Notes under the pieces: generated by a model | What the model was told of the DNA's origin: nothing | The model's database searches: none | What the model saw: only the letters and a program-made list of their open reading frames with translations | Program-made: the position numbers and the translations under genes | In this document: positions 1-9,050 of the stretch, one piece after another | Layout: every line of letters starts with the position of its first letter | Numbering within the stretch: the first letter of the stretch is position 1 | Assembly: GCF_004323635.1 (NCBI RefSeq) | Contig: NZ_CP036515.1 | Span: forward strand, 3,411,501 to 3,475,500 | Source of the DNA: Lichenihabitans psoromatis | Lineage (GTDB): Bacteria; Pseudomonadota; Alphaproteobacteria; Rhizobiales; Beijerinckiaceae | Direction: 5' to 3' | DNA: 64,000 bases

Positions 1-1042
1 CACGCTGGGGGCGTTAGCCGCCGCGCCTGACACCGTAGTTCCGGACGAGCCCGTCTTCGCCGCGTTGGCCCACGATCTAGCTGTCGCCGGCAGGGCGCGA
101 ACTGCCGCTTTGCTCGGCAAACGTTTGAACTACGAAATGCCCGGCATGCGCAGCATCGTAATGGGTGGCTCGCGCCTAGCCGCCGGATCGCCGGGAGGAC
201 CCTGGCGCCAAAAATTCCTTGACAGCGATCCCGCCTGGGGCAAGCCGGCGCTTTGGGCCATCATCCGGCGGGACGGCGCGCGGTTTACACCATATTACTT
301 GTTGACGGCTGTCGACCTTCAGCAATCGCCGAACGGCGACCTTACGTGGGTCGTGCCCGACCAGCGCATTTTTCTCGCGGTTCTGGGCCGCACACTTCTG
401 GTCGCCGCGGGCGTGACGCTGCTGACCTTGCTGCTCGGCTATCCCGTCGCCTATGCGCTCATGCTTGCGCCGCCGCTGCTCGGGGCTATCATGATGCTTT
501 GCATCTTGTTGCCCCTGTGGACCTCGTTGCTGGTGCGGACCACGGCCTGGGTGGTGCTGTTGCAATCTAACGGGGTCATCAATGATCTGCTGATCGGCAT
601 GGGCCTGATCTCCGAGCGCTTGCAACTGATCTTCACTCGTTTTGGCACTGTGGTAGCGATGACCCATATCCAGTTGCCGTTCACGATTTTACCGATCGCG
701 AGTGTCATGCGGACCATTCCTGTTGCCCAACTCCGGGCAGCCCGGTCGCTTGGGGCGCCACCGATAGCGGCCTTCTGGCGGATCTACATCCCCCAGACGA
801 TGCCCGGCGTCATAGCGGGCTGCCTGATCACCTTCATTTTATCTCTCGGCTACTATATTACGCCTGCTCTGGTGGGTGGCCCGACCGACCAGATGGTCTC
901 CAACTTTATCTCTGTCTACATCAACCGAGACCTCAACTGGGGCCTCGCCAGCGCACTCGGCGTGGTCCTGCTTGCGGTTACACTACTGATCTACGGACTG
1001 TTCCTCAGGATCGTGGGCATCGAAAAACTCAAGCTCGGGTGA
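1..1042 (+). CDS. ABC transporter inner-membrane permease, PotB (spermidine/putrescine) type; 5' end outside the window
   Basis: The reading frame is open from base 2, so the gene begins left of the window; the TTG at 65 is not a convincing start. The N-terminal part, with DEPVFAALAHDL, resembles the long periplasmic N-terminus of polyamine-type permeases. From about residue 105 of the TTG-started frame there are roughly six membrane segments. The EAA-type loop that contacts the ATPase is AARSLGAPPIAAFWRIYIPQ, around residue 225. It overlaps the next permease by 4 bp (GTGA), so the two subunits are translationally coupled. By family it imports polyamines or related cationic or guanidino solutes; the creatinase and ureohydrolase downstream fit a nitrogen-rich substrate, but that link is inference. 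The ATPase and binding protein must lie upstream of the window. Confidence 0.85.
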   Translation, partial: TLGALAAAPDTVVPDEPVFAALAHDLAVAGRARTAALLGKRLNYEMPGMRSIVMGGSRLAAGSPGGPWRQKFLDSDPAWGKPALWAIIRRDGARFTPYYLLTAVDLQQSPNGDLTWVVPDQRIFLAVLGRTLLVAAGVTLLTLLLGYPVAYALMLAPPLLGAIMMLCILLPLWTSLLVRTTAWVVLLQSNGVINDLLIGMGLISERLQLIFTRFGTVVAMTHIQLPFTILPIASVMRTIPVAQLRAARSLGAPPIAAFWRIYIPQTMPGVIAGCLITFILSLGYYITPALVGGPTDQMVSNFISVYINRDLNWGLASALGVVLLAVTLLIYGLFLRIVGIEKLKLG

Positions 1043-1869
1043 CCGCCATGACCGTGCTCGGCCTTTCCTCTTATTCGCAGCCGCCAGAGCGCTTCGCCCG
1101 GTCCGGCCTCATCGTTGTCGTTACTTTCGTGCTCCTTTTCCTGATTGCACCACTCTTCATCGTCGTTCCTTTGTCGTTTTCGAACGATCCGTACTTCTCG
1201 TTCCCGGTAAAGATGTACTCGCTTCGCTGGTTTCGCGACTTTTTCGGGGACGACCGCTGGATGGCGAGCTTAAACAACAGCGTGATCACGGCCGCTTTCA
1301 CGACGATCCTATCCACGGCGCTCGGCACTATGGCGGCGCTGGGGCTGTCGCATCCCTCCTTTCCATTCCGGCGGACCGTTAACGCGATCCTCATCGCGCC
1401 CATGATCGTGCCGGTCGTCATCGTGGCGGTCGGAGACTATCTGCTCTATGGCCATGTTGGGCTAACCAACACGCGCACTGGGCTTGTGCTCGCCCATACG
1501 GTGCTGGCCACGCCGTTCGTCGTCATCACGGTGACGGCGACGCTCGCGACTTATGACGTAGCGCTGACAAGGGCGGCCCGCTCGCTAGGCGCATCGCCCC
1601 TTTCGGCCTTCCTGCGAGTCACGATGCCCGTCATTCTGCCGGGTCTCGTGGCCGGTGCGGTTTTCGCTTTCGCCACGTCTTTCGACGAGGTCGTAGTCGC
1701 GCTCTTCATGACCAGCGCCGAGCAACGCACGCTGCCAGTCCAGATGTTTTCGGGCATCCGCGACCAGATAAACCCGACGATCATGGCGGCGGCCACGATG
1801 CTTCTTGGCTTGTCGGCAATGCTGTTTGTTTTGGTCGCGTGGCTTGGGGCGCGAGGGCGGGCGCGGTAA
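1039..1869 (+). CDS. ABC transporter inner-membrane permease, PotC type
   Basis: The protein has about 276 residues and six predicted membrane segments, starting with a hydrophobic stretch at residues 24-45. The EAA loop AARSLGASPLSAFLRVTMP lies near residue 180. DEVVVALFMTSAEQRTLPVQMF after it is characteristic of PotC-like subunits. The start is GTG at 1039, overlapping the stop of the PotB-like gene by 4 bp; ATG at 1048 is the alternative. Together the two form the membrane channel of a spermidine/putrescine-class importer. The gene ends 26 bp before the convergent LysR gene, with no obvious terminator between them. Confidence 0.88.
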   Translation: MTAMTVLGLSSYSQPPERFARSGLIVVVTFVLLFLIAPLFIVVPLSFSNDPYFSFPVKMYSLRWFRDFFGDDRWMASLNNSVITAAFTTILSTALGTMAALGLSHPSFPFRRTVNAILIAPMIVPVVIVAVGDYLLYGHVGLTNTRTGLVLAHTVLATPFVVITVTATLATYDVALTRAARSLGASPLSAFLRVTMPVILPGLVAGAVFAFATSFDEVVVALFMTSAEQRTLPVQMFSGIRDQINPTIMAAATMLLGLSAMLFVLVAWLGARGRAR

Positions 1870-1895
1870 GGCGTGCAGACGACAGATGCCTGCCG

Positions 1896-2777
1896 TTAAC
1901 AAGCCTCGATCTCGGTGCGCCCGACGAACATGTCGGCGAGCCGCGCCGCGAAACTTTGCGCCACGACCGAACGGTTCCTAGCCTCGTTGAGATAGATGCC
2001 GACGACGACGTCGGTCAGATGCGGCAAGCCGGCGCTGCGGCCGAGCGCGCGCAGGCTGTGCGGCAGCACGCGGGTCGCAATCGCGGTCACACCGAACCCT
2101 GACGTCACGGCGGCTTCGATGCCAGTCTGGCTGGGGGTGGCGTAGACGACATCGAAGGCCCGACCCTCCCGTTGGAGCGCCGACAGCATCGCGCGACGAT
2201 AGAGACAGCCCTCCGGGTAGCAGACCAGGCGGACGGGATCCGTTTCGCCGAACGGCGGTGCCATGGGACCGCCGGCCCAGGTGAGACTCTCGCGCCATGT
2301 CATGAAGGCGCCCTCGGCAGGACCGTCAGGCGTCATGGCCACGACCATGTCGTAGCGGCCGCCACGGAGGCCTTTCAGCAATTCGACCGAGAGGTCGCAG
2401 GTTACGTCGAACGTCACACCGATTCCGTCAGCCGTGAGACCGGTCAGCAGTTTGGGCAAAAAGTGGTCGGCATAGTCGTTGGTGATGCCGAGCCGCAGCT
2501 TGCCGCGCGTGTCCCGTTTCGACAGGCGCAACATCATGTCGTCGTTGAGCGCAAGGATCTGACGCGAGTAGCCGGCCACCACCTCGCCGGCCTCCGTCAG
2601 GCTGCTTCCGCCACCATCCTTGTGGAACAGCGCCGTGCCGACGAGGTCCTGCAGCTTTTTCATTTGAAGGCTAATCGCCGGCTGCGTGCGTCCGAGCCGT
2701 TCCCCCGCGCGCGTAAATCCCTTCAAGTCGATGATCGTGACAAAGGCGCGCAGGAGGTCGGTCGGAATGCTGCGCAT
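1896..2777 (-). CDS. LysR-family transcriptional regulator
   Basis: The winged helix-turn-helix occupies residues 1-60: LLRAFVTIIDLKGFTRAGERL followed by TQPAISLQMKKLQDLVGTALF, the LysR DNA-binding signature. It is followed by a periplasmic-binding-protein-like effector domain to about residue 293. ATG at 2777 puts the HTH at the usual distance from the N-terminus; an ATG 18 bp upstream is possible. The gene converges on the polyamine-type permeases and lies just downstream of the creatinase gene on the same strand (about 90 bp gap). It may therefore control creatinase, transporter or both. The effector is unknown. Confidence 0.9.
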   Translation of the reverse strand: MRSIPTDLLRAFVTIIDLKGFTRAGERLGRTQPAISLQMKKLQDLVGTALFHKDGGGSSLTEAGEVVAGYSRQILALNDDMMLRLSKRDTRGKLRLGITNDYADHFLPKLLTGLTADGIGVTFDVTCDLSVELLKGLRGGRYDMVVAMTPDGPAEGAFMTWRESLTWAGGPMAPPFGETDPVRLVCYPEGCLYRRAMLSALQREGRAFDVVYATPSQTGIEAAVTSGFGVTAIATRVLPHSLRALGRSAGLPHLTDVVVGIYLNEARNRSVVAQSFAARLADMFVGRTEIEAC

Positions 2778-2866
2778 CGATGAAGTCCAAGCCAAATGTG
2801 TCCTTCGCTACTAGGCCGTGCAGTTGCGGCCTCCTAAGGACGATCAGATCTGGAGCGTAGCAGAAA

Positions 2867-4081
2867 TCATGCCTTAACGATGTTATGCTCCGGTCCGAAT
2901 GGGAATCCGGTGATGTTCTCGGCGCCGTCCTGGCTTAAAACAAGGATATCGTGCTCACGATAGCCGCCTGCTCCGGGCAGGCCGTTGGGAATGGTCAGCA
3001 TCGGCTCCATCGACACGACCATACCGGGTTTGAGAACGGTATTGATGTCCTCGCGGAGTTCGACGCCCGCCTCGCGACCGTAATAATGCGATAAGACGCC
3101 GAAGGAATGGCCGTAGCCGAATGAGCGGTAGCCCAGCAGGCCTTCCGAACGATACATGTCGTTCAATTCGGCCGCGATGTCTCCGCATCGAGCGCCCGGC
3201 CGCAAGATCTCCAGGCCACGGCGATGGACCTTCACATTGACCTCCCAGACCCGCAAGCTTGCATCGTCGACATGGTCTAGGAACAAAGTGCGCTCAAGCG
3301 CCGTGTAGTAGCCGGCGATCATGGGAAAGCAGTTTAGCGAGAGGATGTCGCCCTCGAGCAAGCGGCGGGACGTCACTGGATTGTGGGCGCCGTCCGTGTT
3401 GATGCCAGACTGGAACCAAACCCAGGTATCCATCAGCTCCGCATGTGGAAAAGTTTCGGCGATATGGCGTACCATCTCCTGCGTGCCGGCCAGGGCGATT
3501 TCATGCTCGCTCGCGCCTGCGCGAATCGCGGAACGGATCGCCGCGCCTCCGAGATCGGCCGTGCGGGCCCCTTCACGGATCAAGGCGATCTCCTCCTGAG
3601 ATTTGATGGCGCGCATCCACATGGTGGCTTGCCCCACGTCGACGAACTCGACACCTGGAAAACCATCTTGAAATTGTCGGAACAGATCAAGAGGCACGTC
3701 ATCGAATTCGATGCCGATACGTTTGCAGCCCTTCAGCTCCTGCTGCAGCGCGTGGATATAATTGTCCTTACGCCAGTCAGTATAGGTGACGTTGTCGCCG
3801 AACGTTCGCCGCCAGGGCTGGCCTGCGTCGATACCCGCCGACACTGATACGGCGCGCGAGGCGCTGACGACGAAAGCGTAGCGGCGTCCGAAGGAACAAT
3901 AGAGGAAATCGGCAAAATAATTAATGTTGTGATAAGACGTCAGGAGTGCCGCATCGAGATTCATCTCGACGAGGACACCGCGCAGGCCATTTTGGCGGCG
4001 CTCCATTTCTGCCTGCGAAAATGTCGGCTCCGCCTTTTCGCCGTTGTGCATTGTCTGAAGACGCAGGAGGTCGTTGGACAT
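2867..4081 (-). CDS. Creatinase (creatine amidinohydrolase, EC 3.5.3.3)
   Basis: The enzyme hydrolyses creatine to sarcosine and urea in the cytoplasm. It belongs to the M24 pita-bread fold, but creatinase does not use the metal centre of aminopeptidases. The match to Pseudomonas creatinase as I remember it extends along the whole protein: SYHNINYFADFLYCSFGR, GQPWRRTFGDNVTYTDW, DTWVWFQSGINTDGAHNP, SLNCFPMIAGYYTALERTLF, FGYGHSFGVLSHYYGREAG, MVVSMEPMLTIPNGLPGAGG. The catalytic histidine region (YGHSFG) is intact. ATG at 4081 gives 404 residues, matching the family length of about 403; the open frame extends 39 codons upstream without similarity. The gene diverges from the ureohydrolase gene with 188 bp between starts, suggesting a shared control region. 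Confidence 0.93.
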   Translation of the reverse strand: MSNDLLRLQTMHNGEKAEPTFSQAEMERRQNGLRGVLVEMNLDAALLTSYHNINYFADFLYCSFGRRYAFVVSASRAVSVSAGIDAGQPWRRTFGDNVTYTDWRKDNYIHALQQELKGCKRIGIEFDDVPLDLFRQFQDGFPGVEFVDVGQATMWMRAIKSQEEIALIREGARTADLGGAAIRSAIRAGASEHEIALAGTQEMVRHIAETFPHAELMDTWVWFQSGINTDGAHNPVTSRRLLEGDILSLNCFPMIAGYYTALERTLFLDHVDDASLRVWEVNVKVHRRGLEILRPGARCGDIAAELNDMYRSEGLLGYRSFGYGHSFGVLSHYYGREAGVELREDINTVLKPGMVVSMEPMLTIPNGLPGAGGYREHDILVLSQDGAENITGFPFGPEHNIVKA

Positions 4082-4269
4082 GGCGGTCGCGTACTGGTTC
4101 ACGGGGGGGCACTCTCGATGATTTAAGACTTGATGTGACGATACTAGGAGCTCAAGGGGACCTGTTCTAATCAAAAGCCAAAATGCGCCGATCAGCACTT
4201 CTCATGCACGGCGACACTGCTGCGGAGGTAGGGTTGCTACCCCACACTGAATCATGGAAGCATCATCGC

Positions 4270-5241
4270 ATGGCCGAACACAGTTACGACACCGGACGGT
4301 TGGATCTCCCCTTCGTCGGCATCGCAACCTTCGGTAAACGGCCCTATCAGCCGGACTGGAGCCGCATCGACGCCGATGTCGCAATTCTGGGCGCCCCTTT
4401 CGATTTCGGGACGCAGTGGCGCGCGGGCGCTCGCTTCGGACCGCGTGCGATCCGCGATGCCTCGACCCTGTTCGCGTTCGGCCATGCCGGCGCTTACGAC
4501 CATGAGGACGATATCACCTATCTCGACGGCGTTCGTATCATGGACCTTGGCGACGCCGACATCGTGCACACGGATACGATCAAGAGCCACGCGAACATCG
4601 AATATGGCGTGCGGCGCATCCTGGAAGCTGGCGCTCTTCCGATCGTGCTCGGTGGCGACCATTCAGTGAACATTCCTTGCATCGCAGCCTTCGAGGGACG
4701 AGGGCCGATTCACATTGTGCAGATCGACGCGCATCTTGACTTCGTGGACGAGCGGCACGGCGTCCGCTTCGGACATGGCAGCCCAATGCGGCGTGCCATC
4801 GAACGGTCGTGGGTGTCTGGCCTCACCCAGATTGGTATTCGCAATGTCTCCTCGACCGCAAAGGATGGTTATGAGGCGGCGCGCGCGATGGGATCGGACA
4901 TCCTGTCGGTGCGCCAAGCCCGGAAGCTCGGGGCTGACGCGATGGTGGCCCGTGTGCCTAAGAGTGTTCCGCTCTACATCACGATCGACATCGATGGCTT
5001 CGATCCGTCCATAGCCCCTGGAACCGGCACACCGAGCCATGGCGGGTTCCTCTATTACGAAGTTCTCGAACTTCTCGACGGACTGGTCCGTGGTCATGAC
5101 ATCGTCGGAATCGATCTCGTCGAAGTCGCCCCGGACTACGACCACACCGGTACCACTGCCATTCTGGCGGCTCAGATCCTGCTCAACTTGATTGGACGGG
5201 TTCATTACCACACACGCCGCCGCCGCAGTGACGCATTATGA
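4270..5241 (+). CDS. Ureohydrolase of the agmatinase/guanidinobutyrase family (Mn- or Ni-dependent guanidino hydrolase)
   Basis: Members release urea from a guanidino group. All binuclear-metal motifs are present: GGDHS near residue 130, DAHLD near residue 155, DIDGFDPS near residue 243. The N-terminal part has the family motif GTQWRAGARFGPRAIRDAS. ATG at 4270 is preferred because GGAAG lies 9 bp upstream; it gives 323 residues. The open frame runs to 4183 but that part looks non-coding. The substrate cannot be read from sequence: agmatine, guanidinobutyrate, guanidinoacetate, guanidinopropionate or free guanidine are candidates. Divergence from creatinase and a nearby polyamine-type importer argue for a guanidino compound scavenged as nitrogen source. 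Confidence 0.88.
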   Translation: MAEHSYDTGRLDLPFVGIATFGKRPYQPDWSRIDADVAILGAPFDFGTQWRAGARFGPRAIRDASTLFAFGHAGAYDHEDDITYLDGVRIMDLGDADIVHTDTIKSHANIEYGVRRILEAGALPIVLGGDHSVNIPCIAAFEGRGPIHIVQIDAHLDFVDERHGVRFGHGSPMRRAIERSWVSGLTQIGIRNVSSTAKDGYEAARAMGSDILSVRQARKLGADAMVARVPKSVPLYITIDIDGFDPSIAPGTGTPSHGGFLYYEVLELLDGLVRGHDIVGIDLVEVAPDYDHTGTTAILAAQILLNLIGRVHYHTRRRRSDAL

Positions 5242-5514
5242 GAGTTTGTTTGAGAACGATCCCCTTGGAGGCTTGTGCATGATGCATGGATGGTCGGATT
5301 GCCCCTCGTGTGTCGCTGCCGATGCCAAGGATTAACCATCGAAGCGGCGGGGTTAAGACACGAATCTGAGCCATGGTCAGCGGGTTTTGTCGAGACGATG
5401 ATCCCGCAGGCGGTGCCTGTAGATTGTCCATTCGAAGCGGGAACGCGAGACAGAGGTGGTTCGGCGTATCTATACAGTGGGCTTAGTGGATTGTCTGTCT
5501 GAAGGCGGCCAGGG

Positions 5515-6774
5515 TGATCTTCCCCGGTTCGCGGACACGGGGTTTAGCTTGCCTTCCTTTCGGCCTGCTCAGGCGTGATGTAGCCGACTACCGAGTGTAT
5601 CCGCTGCCGATTGTGGTAGCCTTCGATGTAAGCGAACAGGTAGCGTCGGGCCACCTTCCGGGTCGCCCAGCGTCGCTGGTGGACGAGTTCGACCCCGAGA
5701 GTATTGAAGAAGCTTTCCATTGGGGCATTGTCGTAGCAGCAGGCGGTCCGGCTCATGGAAGGCGTCGTCGTCATGTGGGCGAGCTGCTTTCGGTAGCCTC
5801 GGCGGCGTATTGGCTGCCGCGATCAGAGTGACAGATGACGCCGGCCCCTGGTCGCTGCCGTTGGGAGGTCGTCATCAGGGCATCCGAGGTCAGCTCGGTC
5901 CGCATGTGCCGCGCTTGGACCAGCCGACGATCTTGCGGGTGGCAAGATCAAGGACGGCGGCCAAGTAGAGCCAACCCTCTCCGGTCGGCAGGTACGTGAT
6001 ATCGGCGAGCCAGACCGTGTTTGGCAGCGCGGCGGAGAACTGCTGCTTCAGGAGGTTCGACGCAATCGGCAGGTCGTGCCAGATGTCGGTCTTGCAAAAC
6101 CAGTATCGACGCCCCGCCAGGGCGCAGATGCTATGGCGTATCAGACGCTCCACCCGCCCTCGGCTGGCCGTTCACCATTCTGCGCGCAGGGCGGCATGGA
6201 CCCGAGGCGAGCCATAGCGTCTGTTATGCACGGCATGGACTCGGCGGACGTCGTCGGAAAGGCGACGGTTGGACGTCGATCGAGCGCTCTCGTGACGAAA
6301 CGGCCAGTCGTAGTAGCCGCTATCAGAGACTTCGAGCACGCGGCACATGAGACGCACCGGCCAAGTGCTCGCATGCTGCTCAATGAAAGCAAACGTCATT
6401 TAAGCATTTCCGCAAAGATGCCCATCGTTTTTTTTAAGACGTCGCGCTCCATGCGCATCCGGTCGAGTTCCCGCCGCAGGCGAGCGATCTAAGCCGCGTG
6501 GTCGGACGGCGAAGCCACCGGCCTCGCGGATGCGGTTACCGATATTCCTGCTGCCCGCAGCGGTGGGGAGCCACGCATTAGCCCCGTGCGCCACTGCCTA
6601 AGCATGGAGGGTTGGATCTCCCGAGTTTGGCCGCGATCTGCATCTACCGGCAGCCACTGCTCTCCAGCAAGGCCAATGCCTCACGTTTGAACTCGCGTCT
6701 CGTCTTTGCCATCAAACACCTTCGCCGCCCGCAAGGAGCGTATCACAGGTGTCCGTGAAGGCGGGGGAAGATCA
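5515..6774 (-). mobile_element. Decayed IS3-family insertion sequence with recognisable terminal inverted repeats
   Basis: The left end (5515-5538, TGATCTTCCCCGGTTCGCGG...) and the inverted right end (6749-6774, read on the minus strand as TGATCTTCCCCCGCCTTCAC...) match imperfectly over about 24-26 bp. They bracket 1.26 kb, the normal IS3 length. No convincing target-site duplication is visible. All coding content is broken (see the transposase entry), so the element cannot move by itself. Confidence 0.8.
5544..6711 (-). pseudogene. IS3-family transposase (OrfA plus OrfB), broken in several frames
   Basis: OrfA begins at ATG 6711 (MAKTRREFKREALALLESSG) and hits a stop after about 22 codons; its leucine-zipper end is still readable near 6400-6480 (LDRMRMERDVLKKTMGIF). 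OrfB starts at 6399 with the HTH_21 region (WPVRLMCRVLEVSDSGYYDW, then RRYGSPRVHAALRAEW). It continues in another frame at 6153-5890 with the integrase-core start (NTVWLADITYLPTGEGWLYL, AAVLDLATRKIVGW) and ends at 5774-5544 with NAPMESFFNTL and YHNRQRIHSVVGYITPEQAE. At least three frame changes are needed, so it is inactive. Confidence 0.85.
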
Positions 6775-6779
6775 AGACG

Positions 6780-7520
6780 ATGAGGAAGAGATCCAGGCGG
6801 AACCACAGCCCGGCCGCCAAGGCGAAGGTGGCGTTCGCGGCCGTGCCTAGCGAGAAGACGCTGGCGGAACTGGCGCAACAGTTCGACGTGCATCCCAATC
6901 AGATCACGCAATGGCGCTCACAGCCTTTGGGGGCACCGCTGGCGTCGTCGGATCAGAGACGACAGCCATCGCCGCCACCTCTGTCATCGACGTGAAGACG
7001 CTGCATGCCAAGATCGGGACTGACATTTGCCAACGATTTTTGGGAAGGCGCGCTCGACAAGGCCGGACTGTTGCCGAGCAGGAGACGATGATCGAGCGCT
7101 CGCTTGATCTGCCGGTTGCCCGGCAGGCCGGAGAGCTCGGCATCAGCCGTGGCAGCGTCTATTATCTGCCGCGCCTGGTCCCGGCTGCCGGTCTCGCGCT
7201 GATGCGGCGGATCGACGAGTTGCATCTTGAGTATCCCTTCGCCAGCAGCCGCATGTTGCACGACCTCCTTGCTGGGGAAGGCATCACCGTCGGCCGCGTC
7301 AATCGCCACGCTGACGAAGCGCATGGCGATCGAGGCGGTCGAGGAGGGTCTGGCCCGCTTCGGAGCGACGGACGTCTCCAACACGAAGCAGGGTTTTTAG
7401 TTCACCAGTATCGACTTCATGAAGTTCCTGCTCTCCAAGGAGATCAAGATCAGCATGGACGGCAGGGGCGCTTGGCGCGAAAACGTCTCCGTCGAGCGGC
7501 TCTGGAAGTCCGTCAAAAGG
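6780..7520 (+). pseudogene. Second, different IS3-family transposase remnant with an internal deletion
   Basis: OrfA starts at ATG 6780 (MRKRSRRNHSP, then KTLAELAQQFDVHPNQITQW) immediately beside the right end of the previous element. OrfB pieces follow: ARQAGELGISRGSVYY and MRRIDELHLEYPFASSRML at 7090-7260. Then LTKRMAIEAVEEGLARFGAT leads into an in-frame stop, followed by FTSIDFMKFLLSKEIKISMD and WRENVSVERLWKSVK at 7399-7518. The DDE centre is missing between the 'MAIEA' and 'VEEGLARFG' parts, so this is a deletion derivative. Confidence 0.8.
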
Positions 7521-7545
7521 GATACGAGCCGACTTCATCCGCTGC

Positions 7546-7782
7546 GATCTGGCAGCCAGAGACGTCGCCGCCGTCATCCCCCCCAATCGTAACCGTAAGG
7601 TCCAGCCCGTCATCGACTGTCACATCTATGCCCTGAGCAATACGGTCGAGCGCTGCTTTGCAAAGCTTAAACACAGCCAACGACTGGCGATACGATACGA
7701 CAAGACAGCCGAGAGCTTCCTCGGCTTCGTCCTCGTCGCTTCGATCCGCTTGTGGCTCAGGCACTTTGTCCTTACCGCCTAG
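7546..7782 (+). pseudogene. C-terminal fragment of an IS5-family (IS427-like) transposase
   Basis: An open stretch encodes the end of a DDE transposase: ARDVAAVIPPNRNRK, YALSNTVERCFAKLKHSQRL, ATRYDKTAES-like (here AIRYDKTAES) and FVLVASIRLWLRHF, ending at TAG 7780-7782. The N-terminal DDE part is absent. It abuts the IS3 remnant on its left, so one element probably inserted into or recombined with the other. Confidence 0.75.
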
Positions 7783-7999
7783 AATGCTCCAGCACCGTCT
7801 TCAGCGCGATTAAATAGTCTGGGCGGATCTGCAACTCGGCTATTCCAAGCGCATTGTGCGCTGACTCGCTGGTCGCCTGACGGGAAATCTTGATCGCACC
7901 GTCCAAGGCGATTTCAACAATTCAGTCGATTTCCTCCCGCTCGGCTGCGCGAATAGCACTGCGAACCTCGGTTACTGTAAAGCGCGCCGGCTTGTTCAC
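7772..7999 (-). pseudogene. Small conserved rhizobial-type protein interrupted by an in-frame TGA
   Basis: The frame starts with GTG at 7999, overlapping the stop of the XRE gene by 4 bp (GTGA). It reads MNKPARFTVTEVRSAIRAAE, meets TGA at 7922-7924, then continues as IVEIALDGAIKISR to TAA at 7772-7774. The N-terminus and the 'EIALDGAIKI' strand resemble small hypothetical proteins that I have seen beside mobile elements in rhizobia. With the stop read through it would have about 75 codons. It also runs into the IS5 fragment on the other strand. Confidence 0.5.
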
Positions 8000-8238
8000 T
8001 TATCGGCCTTTCTCAACCGCACGCCTGGCTGACCATGGTTCAGGAACTCGACGCCAGCGGCTTCTAGGGCGCGCTCAACTGCCTGGACGTTGGCAGCCCG
8101 GCCAGCGATCGGACATGCCGCGGCCTTTTCCATTCTGCGGATGGTGTTGACATTCAAATTGGCTCTGTCAGCCAGATCCGCCTGTTCTATCCCACTTAAA
8201 GCGCGAGCCGCCTTAAGTTGGTTCCCGGTAGTAAGCAT
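7996..8238 (-). CDS. Small XRE-family helix-turn-helix protein
   Basis: The 80-residue protein is almost only one HTH domain: LTTGNQLKAARALSGIEQAD, LADRANLNVNTIRRMEKA, then VQAVERALEAAGVEFL. ATG at 8238 has AGGA about 9 bp upstream and gives the size usual for these regulators; the frame extends to 8307. It is translationally coupled to the broken small gene downstream. Its surroundings are transposon debris, so it is probably a leftover of a mobile element. Target unknown. Confidence 0.75.
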   Translation of the reverse strand: MLTTGNQLKAARALSGIEQADLADRANLNVNTIRRMEKAAACPIAGRAANVQAVERALEAAGVEFLNHGQPGVRLRKADK

Positions 8239-8393
8239 GCAACAGGTTCCTGAGTGTCGGAATAGATGTTTCATAACTAGATAAATATGAACAAGGCATA
8301 CGCGCATTTCTAGTTTTCAGAACTAGGAAACCAGCGTTGAATGCCACGTGCTCCGCTATCGCACCCCAACCAGCACCTACGACCGCACCACAA

Positions 8394-8983
8394 TTATGCG
8401 GGCGGCATGGTCGAACGCCCGCTGCACCGCACCGGGCTGGTGATAAGGTCGTGGGCTTGTAAAAGCCTATAGACTATCGCTATCGAAACGACGTATCGCC
8501 TTTCGTCGGTTAAACGGACGACCAGTTCCCGTGACGAGAATTCGCAATTATCCAGCGCCAGTTCGATCATCTGGTCATGGATATTAACCGGTATACGGTT
8601 CCAGAACCGGCCCGGCGCCGATGGGCGGTCCTCTAGCGCCTCGGGACCGCCGCTGAGATTGCGGTCAAACCAGCGGCAGAAGGTTCGGCGCGCAATGCCC
8701 AGTTTCTCCCGCGTCCGCTTGGCCGGCAGATGTGACTGCTCGACGATCCGGATAATTTCGAGCTTTTCGGATGCGGGGTATCTCGTGCGTTGTCGCCCCC
8801 ATCCGCGATCTTGCTTTTTATTCAGCAGACGGTTTTCGAGCGTCAGATCGGCCACGCACGCCTTCAGGGCGCCGGCCTCACGGCGCAGGTTCTTGACCTT
8901 GACGCTGGTGGCGGCTCGAGCCTTGTCGCCGGCCAAACGCCGTTTTCTCGCTTCCATGAACTCCTTCGACCCAGTGTAATAGA
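8394..8983 (-). pseudogene. IS3-family transposase remnant, copy A (both ends missing)
   Basis: The frame at 8957-8394 contains the end of OrfA (RRLAGDKARAATSVKVKNLR, EAGALKACVADLTLENRLL) fused to the start of OrfB (YPASEKLEIIRIVEQSHLPA, LGIARRTFCRWFDRNLSGGP, FSSRELVVRLTDERRYVVS). The integrase core is missing after YRLLQAHDLITSP. The N-terminus of OrfA is cut near 8983, where similarity to copy B (22793-23250) stops. A third piece of the same element is at 31253-31425. Confidence 0.78.
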
Positions 8984-9050
8984 GGCCTCCCTCTCGTCAG
9001 GACTTCCGTAAGCGGAAAACCGTCGTGAAGTAGACCGTGTCAAGGCGGTT

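Noticed and set aside
4082..4269. Possible guanidine riboswitch between creatinase and the ureohydrolase gene
   Set aside because: Only a small hairpin (GGTAG...CTACC near 4230) is visible; I do not see the conserved ACGR loops or ykkC core.
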